A stretch of DNA of 64,000 bases from Aquipseudomonas ullengensis (GCF_014174475.1 NZ_JACJUD010000004.1:434001-498000); one strand, 5' to 3'. Shown: positions 37,002 through 45,692, numbered from the stretch's first letter. The notes: a model not told the origin generated them from the sequence alone. A program made the numbers and translations.

Positions 37002-37936
37002 TGGAAACCCGTGCCCACCATGTGCTGATCGGCCTGTTCACCGTGCTGGCAATCAGTGCCGCGCTGCTGTTCGCCCTGTGGCTGGGCAAGTCCAGCGTCG
37101 ACCAGGAATTCCGTGTCTATGACGTGGTGTTCAAGGAGGCGGTGACCGGCCTGTCGATCGGCAGCGCCGTGCAGTACAGCGGGATCAAGGTCGGCGAAGT
37201 GGCCAACCTCAGCCTCGACACAAAAGACCCGCGCATCGTACGGGCGCGCATTCGCGTGTCGTCCAGCACGCCGATCAAGGAAGACACCCACGCGCGCCTG
37301 GCCATCACCGGCGTCACCGGCAACGCCATCATCCAGCTCAATGGCGGCACCCCCTCCAGTCCGGCGTTGGCGACCGACAATGACAACCCCACGGAAATCC
37401 TCGCGTCACCTTCGCCACTGTCGAGCCTGCTAGCCAACGGCGAAGACGTGCTGACCAGCATCAACAAGCTGTTGAGCAACGCCAACCGCCTGTTCTCCGA
37501 TGACAATATCAAGCACATCGGCAGCACCCTCACCCAGCTGGACCAGACCACAGCCGTGTTCGCCGAGCAGCGCGACAGCATTCGCCAGACCCTGACCCAG
37601 CTCAACGAGGCCAGTCGCCAGGCCAATATCACCCTGAAGCAGACCGCCGCGCTGGCGCAGACCGCCAACCAGTTGGTCGACGGCGAAGGCCGCAGCATCT
37701 TCCAGCGCACCGAACAGGCCGTCGCCGCCCTGGAGCGCAGCAGCCAGAGCATTGAGCAGATACTGGACGACAACAAAGGCGCACTGGGCAGCAGCCTGCA
37801 GGGCCTCGGCGAAATCGGCCCGGCCATCGCCGAACTGCGCGCCACCCTGGCCAGCCTGCGCCAGTCCGGTCGACGCCTGGCGGAAAACCCCGGCGCCCTG
37901 CTCGAACGTGAACAGAATCAGGAGTTCGAACCATGA
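37001..37936 (+). CDS. MlaD-family MCE-domain protein
   Basis: A 311-residue single-pass membrane protein. The N-terminal helix is at about 7-28, followed by one MCE domain (about 35-120, 'VTGLSIGSAVQYSGIKVGEVANL') and a long alpha-helical region (about 145-300) rich in Gln/Ala heptads. Only one MCE domain is present, so it should form a hexameric ring with a helical extension rather than a long needle like PqiB. It binds or channels lipid between membranes. Confidence 0.92.
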   Translation: METRAHHVLIGLFTVLAISAALLFALWLGKSSVDQEFRVYDVVFKEAVTGLSIGSAVQYSGIKVGEVANLSLDTKDPRIVRARIRVSSSTPIKEDTHARLAITGVTGNAIIQLNGGTPSSPALATDNDNPTEILASPSPLSSLLANGEDVLTSINKLLSNANRLFSDDNIKHIGSTLTQLDQTTAVFAEQRDSIRQTLTQLNEASRQANITLKQTAALAQTANQLVDGEGRSIFQRTEQAVAALERSSQSIEQILDDNKGALGSSLQGLGEIGPAIAELRATLASLRQSGRRLAENPGALLEREQNQEFEP

Positions 37937-38559
37937 TCCACGCCCTGCGCGCCGCCACCTTGCTTGGCCTGAGCAGCCTGCTCGCCGCCTGTTCACTGCT
38001 GCCCAAGGCGCAGCCCATCGACATCTACCTGCTGCCACCTTCAACGCTCGCCAGCCAGGCCAGCAGCCCACGCCTGGCGCAAACCCTGAGCGTGGTGCGC
38101 CCGCAAGCCAGCCAGGTACTCGACAGCACGCGTATCGCCGTGGTCCCGGCTGGTAGCCGCATCAGCAGCTATAAAGGCGCACGCTGGGGCGATCCAGCGC
38201 CCTCGTTGCTGCGCGACCGCCTGCTCGACGTGCTGCGCCGCGATGGCCGTTTCACTGCCGTGGCCAGCGACGAGCAACACCTGCACAGCGACCTGGAACT
38301 GCGCGGCAACCTGTTGAGCTTCCAGAGCGAGTACCACGACGGCCAGGTGCAGGCGGTGATTCGCCTCGATGCGCAGCTAGTCGACAGCGAGAGCCGGCAC
38401 ATCCTCGCCAGCCGCCGCTTCGAGGTCAGCCAAACGAGCAGCGACGCCCAGGTCGCCTCGGTAGTCGATGCCTTCGGCACGGCCAGCGATAGCCTGGCGC
38501 GCCAGCTGAGCGACTGGCTGCTGGCGTCTGCCCCCAAAGCGCGACAAACCGCACCATGA
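37933..38559 (+). CDS. ABC-type transport auxiliary lipoprotein (PqiC-like)
   Basis: A 208-residue outer-membrane or periplasmic lipoprotein. The signal peptide ends in the lipobox LLAAC (SSLLAACSLLPK). The mature part matches the ABC-trans_aux/PqiC-type domain ('DIYLLPPSTLA', 'VRPQASQVLDSTRIAVVPAG', 'RDRLLDVLRRDGRF'). In MCE systems it may link the MlaD-type ring to the outer membrane. It overlaps the MlaD stop by four bases. Confidence 0.88.
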   Translation: MIHALRAATLLGLSSLLAACSLLPKAQPIDIYLLPPSTLASQASSPRLAQTLSVVRPQASQVLDSTRIAVVPAGSRISSYKGARWGDPAPSLLRDRLLDVLRRDGRFTAVASDEQHLHSDLELRGNLLSFQSEYHDGQVQAVIRLDAQLVDSESRHILASRRFEVSQTSSDAQVASVVDAFGTASDSLARQLSDWLLASAPKARQTAP

Positions 38560-38563
38560 CTGC

Positions 38564-38587
38564 GCGCACCGCCTCAGCGCGGTGCGC
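38564..38587 (+). promoter_or_regulatory. Hairpin upstream of the second nas promoter
   Basis: GCGCACCGC (38564-38572) pairs with GCGGTGCGC (38579-38587) around a six-base loop, with no T run. It may end the MCE transcript. Its centre is about 92 bp upstream of the predicted start, so it may instead be an activator site. The GCACC-N10-GGTGC spacing does not fit NtrC. Confidence 0.3.
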
Positions 38588-38640
38588 CATTCCCCCGCAA
38601 AATCCTGCAAAAGCCCCTCTCAGGCGGCGTTTTCCGGTAT

Positions 38641-38656
38641 TGGCACAATCCCTGCT
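38641..38656 (+). promoter_or_regulatory. Sigma-54 promoter of the flavoprotein-nitrate reductase operon
   Basis: TGGCACAATCCCTGCT matches the -24/-12 consensus TGGCAC-N5-yTGCW with exact spacing. The start site would be near 38667, 13 bases before the first leader hairpin. Confidence 0.8.
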
Positions 38657-38679
38657 TTATCACGGATAACACAGACATA

Positions 38680-38773
38680 GAGCTGTTCTTCAATGGCGAA
38701 GAGCAGCTCACCCGATCGATCGGGACAAGGACAAAGGCGTCCTCGCTAGGTGACTAGCGGGACGCCTTTTTTG
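38680..38773 (+). ncRNA. ANTAR (NasT) antiterminator leader, nitrate reductase operon
   Basis: P1 at 38680-38709 has a 12-bp stem starting GAGCTGTTCTTC (one G-U wobble) around the hexaloop AATGGC. P2 at 38711-38724 is CCCG-ATCGAT-CGGG. Both loops have A1 and G4, and the P1 loop is identical to the P2 loop of the nasA leader. A terminator (AAGGCGTCC 38734-38742 with 38760-38768; inner CGCTAG/CTAGCG) ends in a T run. NasT binding would prevent termination when nitrate is present. Confidence 0.85.
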
Positions 38774-38808
38774 TTTTCCGTGATTTTTACAGGCAGGAGA
38801 AAACCGGC

Positions 38809-40167
38809 ATGAAAAAACTCAAGCTGGTCATGGTTGGCAACGGTATGGCCGGCGTGCGGACCCTGGAGGAGCTGCTCAAGCTCGCCCCGGATCTCTACGA
38901 CATCACCGTGTTCGGGGCCGAACCGCACCCGAACTACAACCGCATCCTGCTCTCCCCGGTACTGGCCGGCGAACAGAACTTCCAGGACATCGTGCTCAAC
39001 GACCTCAACTGGTACGCCGAGCACAACATCCAGCTGCTGCTCAACCGCAAGGTGGTCAGCATCGATCGCAAGAAGCGCGTAGTAATCGCCGACGACGGCA
39101 CCCGCGCCGAATACGACCGCCTGCTGATTGCCACCGGCTCCACCCCGTTCATCCTGCCGATTCCCGGCAACAAGCTGCAGGGCGTGCTTGGCTACCGCGA
39201 CGTGGCCGACACCCAAAGCATGATCGACACCGCCAAGGCCCATAGCCACGCTGTGGTCATCGGCGGCGGCCTGCTCGGCCTGGAAGCCGCCAACGGCCTG
39301 AAACTGCGCGGCATGGACGTGACCGTGGTGCATATCTCCGACTGGCTGCTGGAGCGCCAGCTGGACAAGACCGCGGGCAAGCTGCTGCAAGCGGCGCTGG
39401 AAGAACGCGGTATCCACTTCCGCCTCAGCGAGCAGACCGAAGAGCTGATCGACAACGGCAACGGCCGTGTCTGCGCCGTGCAGTTCAAGGGCGGCGACAC
39501 CATCCCCGCCGACCTGGTAGTGATGGCCGCCGGCATCCGCCCCAACTACGAGCTGGCGGAAAAATCCGGCATCCCGTGCAACCGCGGCATCCTGGTCAAC
39601 GACACCTTGCAGACCAACGACCCGTGCATCTACGCCATCGGCGAGTGCGCCAACCACCGCGGCATCGCCTACGGCCTGGTCGCTCCGCTGTTCGAGCAGG
39701 CACAGGTCTGCGCCAACCACCTGGCCCAACTCGGCTTCGCTCGTTACCAGGGCTCGGTCACTTCCACCAAGTTGAAAGTCACCGGCATCGACCTGTTCTC
39801 CGCCGGCGACTTCATGGGCGGCGAAGGCACCGAAACCATCACCCTCAGCGACCCGATCAGCGGTGTGTACAAAAAACTGGTGGTGAAGAACGACATCCTG
39901 GTCGGCGCCTGCCTGTACGGCGATACCGTCGACGGCGGCTGGTATTTCCGCCAGGTTCGCGAGCGAGCCAACATCAGCACCATCCGCAACTACCTGATGT
40001 TCGGCGAGCAGACGGCTGCCGACATGCCCCGCGCAGCCGCTGAGCCCGACAACGAGGTCAGCCTGTACGACAGCGCCACCCTCGCCCTGCAGGTGCTGAA
40101 ATTGGATGCGAACCTGCCGGCCAACCCGCTGGCGCTGGTGGCGGCCAATGCCGCTCAGCACGCATGA
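38809..40167 (+). CDS. FAD/NAD(P)H-dependent reductase, NirB N-terminal-like (nitrate reductase electron-transfer subunit)
   Basis: A 452-residue flavoprotein. The FAD motif is 'VMVGNGMAGVRTLEELL' and the NAD(P) motif 'AVVIGGGLLGLEAANGL'. It matches only the N-terminal half of assimilatory nitrite reductase NirB. There is no [2Fe-2S] BFD domain and no sirohaem/4Fe-4S (NIR_SIR) domain, and no nirD follows. The probable role is to supply electrons from NAD(P)H to the adjacent nitrate reductase, like NasB of Bacillus. It follows a NasT-type leader and overlaps the next ORF. Confidence 0.88.
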   Translation: MKKLKLVMVGNGMAGVRTLEELLKLAPDLYDITVFGAEPHPNYNRILLSPVLAGEQNFQDIVLNDLNWYAEHNIQLLLNRKVVSIDRKKRVVIADDGTRAEYDRLLIATGSTPFILPIPGNKLQGVLGYRDVADTQSMIDTAKAHSHAVVIGGGLLGLEAANGLKLRGMDVTVVHISDWLLERQLDKTAGKLLQAALEERGIHFRLSEQTEELIDNGNGRVCAVQFKGGDTIPADLVVMAAGIRPNYELAEKSGIPCNRGILVNDTLQTNDPCIYAIGECANHRGIAYGLVAPLFEQAQVCANHLAQLGFARYQGSVTSTKLKVTGIDLFSAGDFMGGEGTETITLSDPISGVYKKLVVKNDILVGACLYGDTVDGGWYFRQVRERANISTIRNYLMFGEQTAADMPRAAAEPDNEVSLYDSATLALQVLKLDANLPANPLALVAANAAQHA

Positions 40168-40196
40168 CCCGGCCGCAGACGATGGAAGCCAACGCC

Positions 40197-42917
40197 ATGC
40201 CTACTTCCCTGCAGACCACCGCCTCGACCTGCTGCTACTGCGGCGTGGGTTGTGGCGTGCTGATCGAACATGACGGCAAGACGATCCTCGGCGTCCAGGG
40301 CGACCCCAAGCACCCGGCGAACTTCGGCAAGCTGTGCAGCAAGGGCTCGACCCTGCACCTGACCGGCGACCTCGACGCCCGCGCCCTCTACCCCGAGCTG
40401 CGCCTGGGCAAGGGCCTGGCTCGCTCGCGCGCCACCTGGGACAGCGCCCTCGATCACGCCGCCAAGGTATTTGCCGAAACCATCCGCGAACACGGCCCGG
40501 ACAGCGTGGCCTTCTACATCTCCGGCCAGTTGCTGACCGAGGATTACTACAGCTTCAACAAACTGGCCCGCGCCCTGGTCGGTACCAACAACATCGACAG
40601 CAATTCGCGCCTGTGCATGTCCTCGGCAGTGGTCGGCTACAAGCGCAGCCTGGGGGCCGATGCGCCGCCGTGCAGCTACGAGGACATCGAGCAGAGCGAC
40701 TGCCTGCTGATCGTCGGCAGCAACATGGCCTATGCCCACCCCATCCTGTTCCGTCGCCTGGAAGCGGCCAAGGCCGCACGCCCGGAGATGAAGGTCATCG
40801 TCGTCGACCCGCGGCGCACCGACACCTGCGACCTGGCCGACCTGCACCTGGCGATTCTGCCGGGCACCGACGTGGCCCTGTTCCACGGCATCCTGCACAT
40901 CCTGATGTGGGAAGACTGGATCGACCGCGCCTACATCGAGGCCCACACCGAAGGCTTCGACGCCCTCAAGCAACTGGTGCGCGACTACAGCCCCACGGTG
41001 GTGGCCGATCTCTGCGGCATTTCCCAGGCCGACCTGCTGCGCTGCGCCGAACTGATCGGCAAGTCGCCTTCGTTCCTCTCGCTGTGGTGCATGGGCCTCA
41101 ACCAGTCCACCGCAGGCTCAGCCAAGAACAGCGCGCTGATCAACCTGCACCTGGCCACCGGGCAGATCGGCAAAGTCGGCGCCGGCCCCTTCTCCCTCAC
41201 CGGCCAGCCGAATGCCATGGGCGGCCGCGAGACCGGTAGCCTGAGCAACCTGCTGCCCGGCCACCGCGATGCCGGCAACGCCGAGCACCGTGCCGAGGTC
41301 GCCCGCTACTGGGGCGTCGATGCACTGCCGGAAACGCCGGGGCTGACCGCCATCGAGCTGTTCGATGCAGTGGCCGAGGGCAAGATCAAGGCGCTGTGGA
41401 TCGCCTGCACCAACCCCGCCCAATCCCTGCCGGACCAGAGCAAGGTGCACGCCGCCCTGGCCGCCTGCCCGTTCGTGGTGGTGCAGGAAGCCTTCTTCAC
41501 CACCGAAACCTGCCACTACGCCGACCTTCTGCTCCCAGCCGCCAGTTGGGGCGAAAAAGAAGGCAGCGTGACCAACTCCGAACGGCGCGTCAGCCATGTG
41601 CGCCGCGCCGTGCAGCCCCCTTTCGATGCGCGCCCGGATTGGGCGATCACCTGTGATTTCGCCCGTCGCCTGGAACACCTGCTAAAACCCGGCCTGCCCA
41701 GCCTGTTCGACTTCGCTAGCGCGCAAGCGCTGTTCGAGGAATACAAACACCTGACCAGCAATCGCGACCTCGACCTCAGCGGCCTGAGCTACGCCATTCT
41801 GGATAACCAAGGTCCACAACAATGGCCGTTCCCGGCCGGTGCCCAGCACGGCACCGCGCGCCTGTACGAGGATGGCCGCTTTCCCACCGCCAGCGGGCGG
41901 GCGCAGTTTCTTGCCGAGCCTTACTGCTCGGCCAAGGAAAAGCGCGACGGACGCTTCCCGCTGCTGCTCAACACCGGCCGCCTGCGCGACCAGTGGCACG
42001 GCATGAGCCGCACCGGCACCGCCGCGCGGCTGTTCGGCCACGCCGAAGAGGCCGTGCTCAGCCTGCACCCGGACGAACTGCGCCGGCGCCGCCTGCAGGA
42101 CGGCCAACTGGTCAGCCTGCGCAGCCGTCGCGGCGAGCTGATCGTGCCGGTACAGGCCGATGAGAATGTGCGCGCCGGCCAGGCCTATCTGCCCATGCAC
42201 TGGGGCAACCGCTTCCTCAAGGGGCTGGGCACCAACGTGCTGACCCAGCCGGCTTTCGATCCGCTGTCCAAGCAGCCGGAACTCAAGCTCAGCGGCGTCG
42301 AAGTGGAGAAAGCCGAGCTGCCCTGGCAGTTCTTCGCCCTGGTCGAAGGCGACGTGCAGCGCCGCTTCGAAGCGCTGCGCCCGCTGTTCGAGGGTTTCGC
42401 CTACGCCAACCTGGCGCTCACCGGCCGCGAACGTCCGGCGCTGCTGATCAAGGCCGCCAGCGCCGAGGCGCCGGACGCTGCCCTGCTGGCACAGATCGAT
42501 GCCCTGCTGGCCGTCGACGCAGGTCCGGTACTGGCCTACGACGACCCGCAGCACCGCGTCGGCAAGCGCGTGCGCATCGAGGACGGACGTATCGTCGCCA
42601 TCCGCCTGGCCGGCGAAACCGCTGCCCGCGACTGGCTGAAAAACCTCTGGAGCGAAGGCAAGGCCGACGCCAGCCTGCGGCGCTGGCTGCTCGCCCCGCT
42701 GGCCACGCCACCCGGCGCAGCCAGCGGCAAGGCCAGCAAGACCCTGTGCAACTGCATGAACGTCAGCGAAAGCGCGGTGTGTGCCGGCATCGCCCGTGGC
42801 CTGGACCTGAACGGCCTGAAGCAGGAGCTGAAATGCGGCACCAGCTGCGGCTCCTGCGTACCCGAAATCAAACGACTGCTGGCCACGCAACCCGTGGCCG
42901 TCGCAGCGACCGCCTGA
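40197..42917 (+). CDS. nasC: Assimilatory nitrate reductase, catalytic subunit
   Basis: A 906-residue molybdoenzyme that reduces nitrate to nitrite in the cytoplasm. The N-terminal [4Fe-4S] ligands are C12-x2-C15-x3-C19 and the Cys of 'KLCSKG'. The Mo-bisMGD fold follows, with Mo-ligand Cys in 'SRLCMSSAVVGYKRS' and a MopB C-terminal domain ('DQWHGMSRTGTAARL'). A BFD-type [2Fe-2S] domain is at the end (CNCMNVSES and CGTSCGSC). I prefer ATG 40197 because GGAAG lies eight bases upstream, but 40164 overlaps the previous stop and is possible. Confidence 0.92.
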   Translation: MPTSLQTTASTCCYCGVGCGVLIEHDGKTILGVQGDPKHPANFGKLCSKGSTLHLTGDLDARALYPELRLGKGLARSRATWDSALDHAAKVFAETIREHGPDSVAFYISGQLLTEDYYSFNKLARALVGTNNIDSNSRLCMSSAVVGYKRSLGADAPPCSYEDIEQSDCLLIVGSNMAYAHPILFRRLEAAKAARPEMKVIVVDPRRTDTCDLADLHLAILPGTDVALFHGILHILMWEDWIDRAYIEAHTEGFDALKQLVRDYSPTVVADLCGISQADLLRCAELIGKSPSFLSLWCMGLNQSTAGSAKNSALINLHLATGQIGKVGAGPFSLTGQPNAMGGRETGSLSNLLPGHRDAGNAEHRAEVARYWGVDALPETPGLTAIELFDAVAEGKIKALWIACTNPAQSLPDQSKVHAALAACPFVVVQEAFFTTETCHYADLLLPAASWGEKEGSVTNSERRVSHVRRAVQPPFDARPDWAITCDFARRLEHLLKPGLPSLFDFASAQALFEEYKHLTSNRDLDLSGLSYAILDNQGPQQWPFPAGAQHGTARLYEDGRFPTASGRAQFLAEPYCSAKEKRDGRFPLLLNTGRLRDQWHGMSRTGTAARLFGHAEEAVLSLHPDELRRRRLQDGQLVSLRSRRGELIVPVQADENVRAGQAYLPMHWGNRFLKGLGTNVLTQPAFDPLSKQPELKLSGVEVEKAELPWQFFALVEGDVQRRFEALRPLFEGFAYANLALTGRERPALLIKAASAEAPDAALLAQIDALLAVDAGPVLAYDDPQHRVGKRVRIEDGRIVAIRLAGETAARDWLKNLWSEGKADASLRRWLLAPLATPPGAASGKASKTLCNCMNVSESAVCAGIARGLDLNGLKQELKCGTSCGSCVPEIKRLLATQPVAVAATA

Positions 42918-42927
42918 GGAGAGAGAC

Positions 42928-43665
42928 ATGAGCGCAAAAGTCTGGCTGGTAGGCGCAGGCCCGGGCGATCCGGAGTTGCTGACCCTCAAGGCCGTGAAAG
43001 CCCTGAATCAGGCCGAGATCGTGATGATCGACGACCTGGTCAACCCGGCGGTGCTGGAGCACTGCCCCACGGCGCGCATCGTCCCGGTGGGCAAACGCGG
43101 CGGCTGCCGCTCCACCCCGCAGGAATTTATCCATCGCCTGATGCTGCGCTATGCGCGCCAGGGCAAGTGCGTGGTGCGCCTCAAAGGTGGCGATCCGTGC
43201 ATCTTCGGCCGTGGCAGTGAAGAGGTCGACTGGCTTGGCGCCCACGGCATCGAGGTGGAAATGGTCAATGGCATCACCGCCGGCCTGGCCGGCGCCACCA
43301 ACTGCGGCATTCCCCTGACCCTGCGCGGCGTGGCCCGCGGCGTGACCCTGGTCACCGCCCACACCCAGGACGACAGCAGCCTCAACTGGCCGGCGCTGGC
43401 GCAGAGCGGCACCACCCTGGTGGTGTACATGGGCGTGGCCAAACTGCCGGAAATTCGCGAAAGCCTGCTGGCCGGCGGCATGCGCGCCGACATGCCGGTG
43501 GCGATGATCGAAAACGCCTCCCTGCCGCACCAGCGTGAATGCCGCAGCAGCCTGGCGGCCATGCAACAGGACGCCCACGATTTTCAGCTGAAAAGCCCGG
43601 CGATCCTGGTGATTGGGGAAGTGGCAGCGCAGCAACAGATTCAAGTCTTGGCAGAGATTGCCTAA
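42928..43665 (+). CDS. cobA: Uroporphyrinogen-III C-methyltransferase CobA (SUMT)
   Basis: A 245-residue SAM-dependent enzyme. It makes precorrin-2, the precursor of sirohaem and cobalamin. Signatures are 'VWLVGAGPGDPELLTLKA', 'VRLKGGDPCIFGRGSEE' and 'GITAGLAGATNCGIPLTLRG'. It lies 10 bp after the nitrate reductase and ends the operon before a strong terminator. Its presence implies that nitrite reduction by a sirohaem enzyme occurs, though that enzyme is not in the window. Confidence 0.94.
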   Translation: MSAKVWLVGAGPGDPELLTLKAVKALNQAEIVMIDDLVNPAVLEHCPTARIVPVGKRGGCRSTPQEFIHRLMLRYARQGKCVVRLKGGDPCIFGRGSEEVDWLGAHGIEVEMVNGITAGLAGATNCGIPLTLRGVARGVTLVTAHTQDDSSLNWPALAQSGTTLVVYMGVAKLPEIRESLLAGGMRADMPVAMIENASLPHQRECRSSLAAMQQDAHDFQLKSPAILVIGEVAAQQQIQVLAEIA

Positions 43666-43694
43666 TCCCCTTCGCTCCTGCGGAGAAATGCTTT

Positions 43695-43722
43695 GCCCGG
43701 CCATTTGGCCGGGCTTTTTTTT
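43695..43722 (+). terminator. Rho-independent terminator after cobA
   Basis: GCCCGGCC-ATTT-GGCCGGGC followed by eight T. It lies 30 bp after the cobA stop. Confidence 0.93.
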
Positions 43723-43752
43723 GCCACTCGGATGTACGAGACGTTGACACCC

Positions 43753-43814
43753 TGTAGGAGCCAGCTTGCTGGCGATCAGTTACCCAGAGCATCGCCAGCA
43801 AGCTGGCTCCTACA
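43753..43814. repeat. REP-type palindrome, copy 3
   Basis: Two exactly complementary 24-nt arms (43753-43776 and 43791-43814) of the TGTAGGAGCCAGC family, with a 14-nt loop, between the convergent cobA and acyl-CoA synthetase genes. Confidence 0.85.
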
Positions 43815-43855
43815 CGAGCAGCGCCTGCCAGACAGCAGCCGCGACAGCCAGGCAC

Positions 43856-45508
43856 TCAGTGCCAGAACACCTCGCCCACCCGCTCACCCCACACCGGGAA
43901 ATGCTGGCTGTAGGCGTTCTCCACCACGTTGCGCTTGATCTTCAGGGTGGGCGTGAGGAAGCCGTTGTCGATTGCCCAGGTTTCGCTGATCAACACCAGG
44001 CCGCTGAGCCGCTCGGGCTTGTCGAGCTGTTCATTGATGCTGTGCAGAAAGGCCTTGAGGCTACCTGCCAGTTGCTCGCGCGGTTCGCGCTGACCGGCTT
44101 CGGAGAGCACGCACAGGGCCAGCGGCTGCGGCAAACCATCGCCGACCACACAGACCTGCTCGATCTGCGAATGCACCGCCAGGCGGTTCTCGATCGGCGC
44201 CGGGGCGACATACTTGCCCTTGCTGGTCTTGAAGATTTCCTTGATCCGCCCGGTCAGGCGCAGGTTGCCGATATCGTCCTGCTCACCCTTGTCGCCGGTG
44301 CGCAGGAAGCCATCCTCGGTCAACGCCTCGGCGGTCTTGCCCGGTTCCTTGAAATAGCCCTGCATGGTCGAGCCGCTACGTACCAGCACCTCGCCCTCTT
44401 CACTGATGCGCACTTCCACTCCTGGGTTGTTCTGGCCGATCCAGCCACGCTTGAACTGGCCCGGGCGGCAGACGTGCGAGTAACCGCAGTTTTCGGTCAT
44501 GCCATAGACCTCCTGCAGCTCCAGGCCCAGGCGGCGATACCAGGCCAGCAGCGCATCAGGCACCGGGGCCGCGCCGGACAGGGCGAAGTTCACCGCATCC
44601 AGGCCCAGGCCCTTGAGGACTTTGCGCCCGATCAGCCGACCAATCAGCGGCAGCGATAGCAGGCGGTCCAGCTTTGCCGCCGGCATTTTGTCGTACACGC
44701 CCATCTGGAACTTGGTCCAGATCCGCGGCACGCCGAAGAACACCGTGGGCCGCGCGCGGCGCAGGTCGGCGAGGAAGGTATCCAGGCTTTCGGCGAAATA
44801 CACGGTGAGGCCGCTGTACAGCGCATTGAGCTCGACGAACATGCGCTCGGCCACGTGGCACAGCGGCAGGTAGGACAGCACCCGGTCACTCTCGCTGACG
44901 CCAAACAGCTGGGTGGCGTGGCTGGCGGTGAAGCCGAAGTTGGAGAAGTTGTGCATCACGCCCTTGGGCATGCCGGTGGTGCCGGAGGTGTAGATGATGG
45001 TGGCGAGCTGATCCGGCCCCGGACGCGGGGTGTCCTGGATCGGCGCGCAGGCCTGCAGGTCGCTCCAGTGCTTGTTGAACTCACCCGCGGGATGCAGCGG
45101 CAACGCCACGGTCGTCACGCTCGCTGGGAAGTGAGAGGCCATGCCCGGCCAGTCGTCGAGCTTGCCGATGAACGCCACCCGGGCTTCGGCATGTTCGAGC
45201 ACCTGGGCCACGGTCTCCCCGGTGAGATTGGGGTACAGCGGCACGGAAACATGCCCGGCCATCCAGATCGCCAGGTCGGCGACGATCCAGTGCGCGCAGT
45301 TCTTCGAGATGATCGCGACACGGCTGCCCTGGGCCAGCTCCAGGCTGCGCAGCCAGTTGGCAGCACGCCGCGCCTGCTCGCCTACCTCGGCCCAGCTCAG
45401 CGTCTCGACCTGACCACCGCCCTGGGGCTGGATCAGGAATGTCTTGTTCGGATGACGCGACTCACGCTCGAAAAAGACATCGAGCGGTAAACGGACGGCA
45501 CTGGCCAC
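43856..45508 (-). CDS. AMP-dependent acyl-CoA synthetase/ligase
   Basis: A 550-residue ANL-superfamily ligase, probably for long-chain fatty acids. The P-loop is 'TIIYTSGTTGMPKG', 'YGMTENCGYSHV' follows, and the 'RTGDKGEQDDIGNLRLTGRIKEIFKTSKGKYVAP' hinge and catalytic region precedes the C-terminal lid. It activates a fatty acid to acyl-AMP and then acyl-CoA. The start is a GTG at 45508 with AAGGAGG just upstream, and the frame to 45733 has no credible start. A perfect palindrome at 45544-45565 should control it. Confidence 0.92.
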   Translation of the reverse strand: MASAVRLPLDVFFERESRHPNKTFLIQPQGGGQVETLSWAEVGEQARRAANWLRSLELAQGSRVAIISKNCAHWIVADLAIWMAGHVSVPLYPNLTGETVAQVLEHAEARVAFIGKLDDWPGMASHFPASVTTVALPLHPAGEFNKHWSDLQACAPIQDTPRPGPDQLATIIYTSGTTGMPKGVMHNFSNFGFTASHATQLFGVSESDRVLSYLPLCHVAERMFVELNALYSGLTVYFAESLDTFLADLRRARPTVFFGVPRIWTKFQMGVYDKMPAAKLDRLLSLPLIGRLIGRKVLKGLGLDAVNFALSGAAPVPDALLAWYRRLGLELQEVYGMTENCGYSHVCRPGQFKRGWIGQNNPGVEVRISEEGEVLVRSGSTMQGYFKEPGKTAEALTEDGFLRTGDKGEQDDIGNLRLTGRIKEIFKTSKGKYVAPAPIENRLAVHSQIEQVCVVGDGLPQPLALCVLSEAGQREPREQLAGSLKAFLHSINEQLDKPERLSGLVLISETWAIDNGFLTPTLKIKRNVVENAYSQHFPVWGERVGEVFWH

Positions 45509-45543
45509 GGGGCCTCCTTGTTTTTTCTTATTGTCACAGGGAG

Positions 45544-45565
45544 CAACCAAGCACTTGCTTGGTTG
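45544..45565. promoter_or_regulatory. Perfect 22-bp palindrome, TetR-type operator
   Basis: Perfect 10-bp arms (AACCAAGCA/TGCTTGGTT plus one more C-G pair) flank a CT centre, 36 bp upstream of the acyl-CoA synthetase GTG. The length and symmetry are typical of TetR/FadR-type repressor sites in fatty-acid and branched-chain acyl metabolism. No TetR gene lies nearby. Confidence 0.6.
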
Positions 45566-45692
45566 AATATTCCACGGGGCAAGGAGGCAGTGCAAGTGGA
45601 GAAATGTTTCAGCGAAGCAACAGCGTGCAGGCGCAGCTACGCAGCCCGCGAACCAGAGCGCGCGAGCAGGGATTATGAAGAGGCTAGTGGGC

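Noticed and set aside
38564..38587. NtrC binding site upstream of the second nas promoter
   Set aside because: The GCACC and GGTGC halves are 10 bases apart rather than about five, so it does not fit the NtrC consensus.
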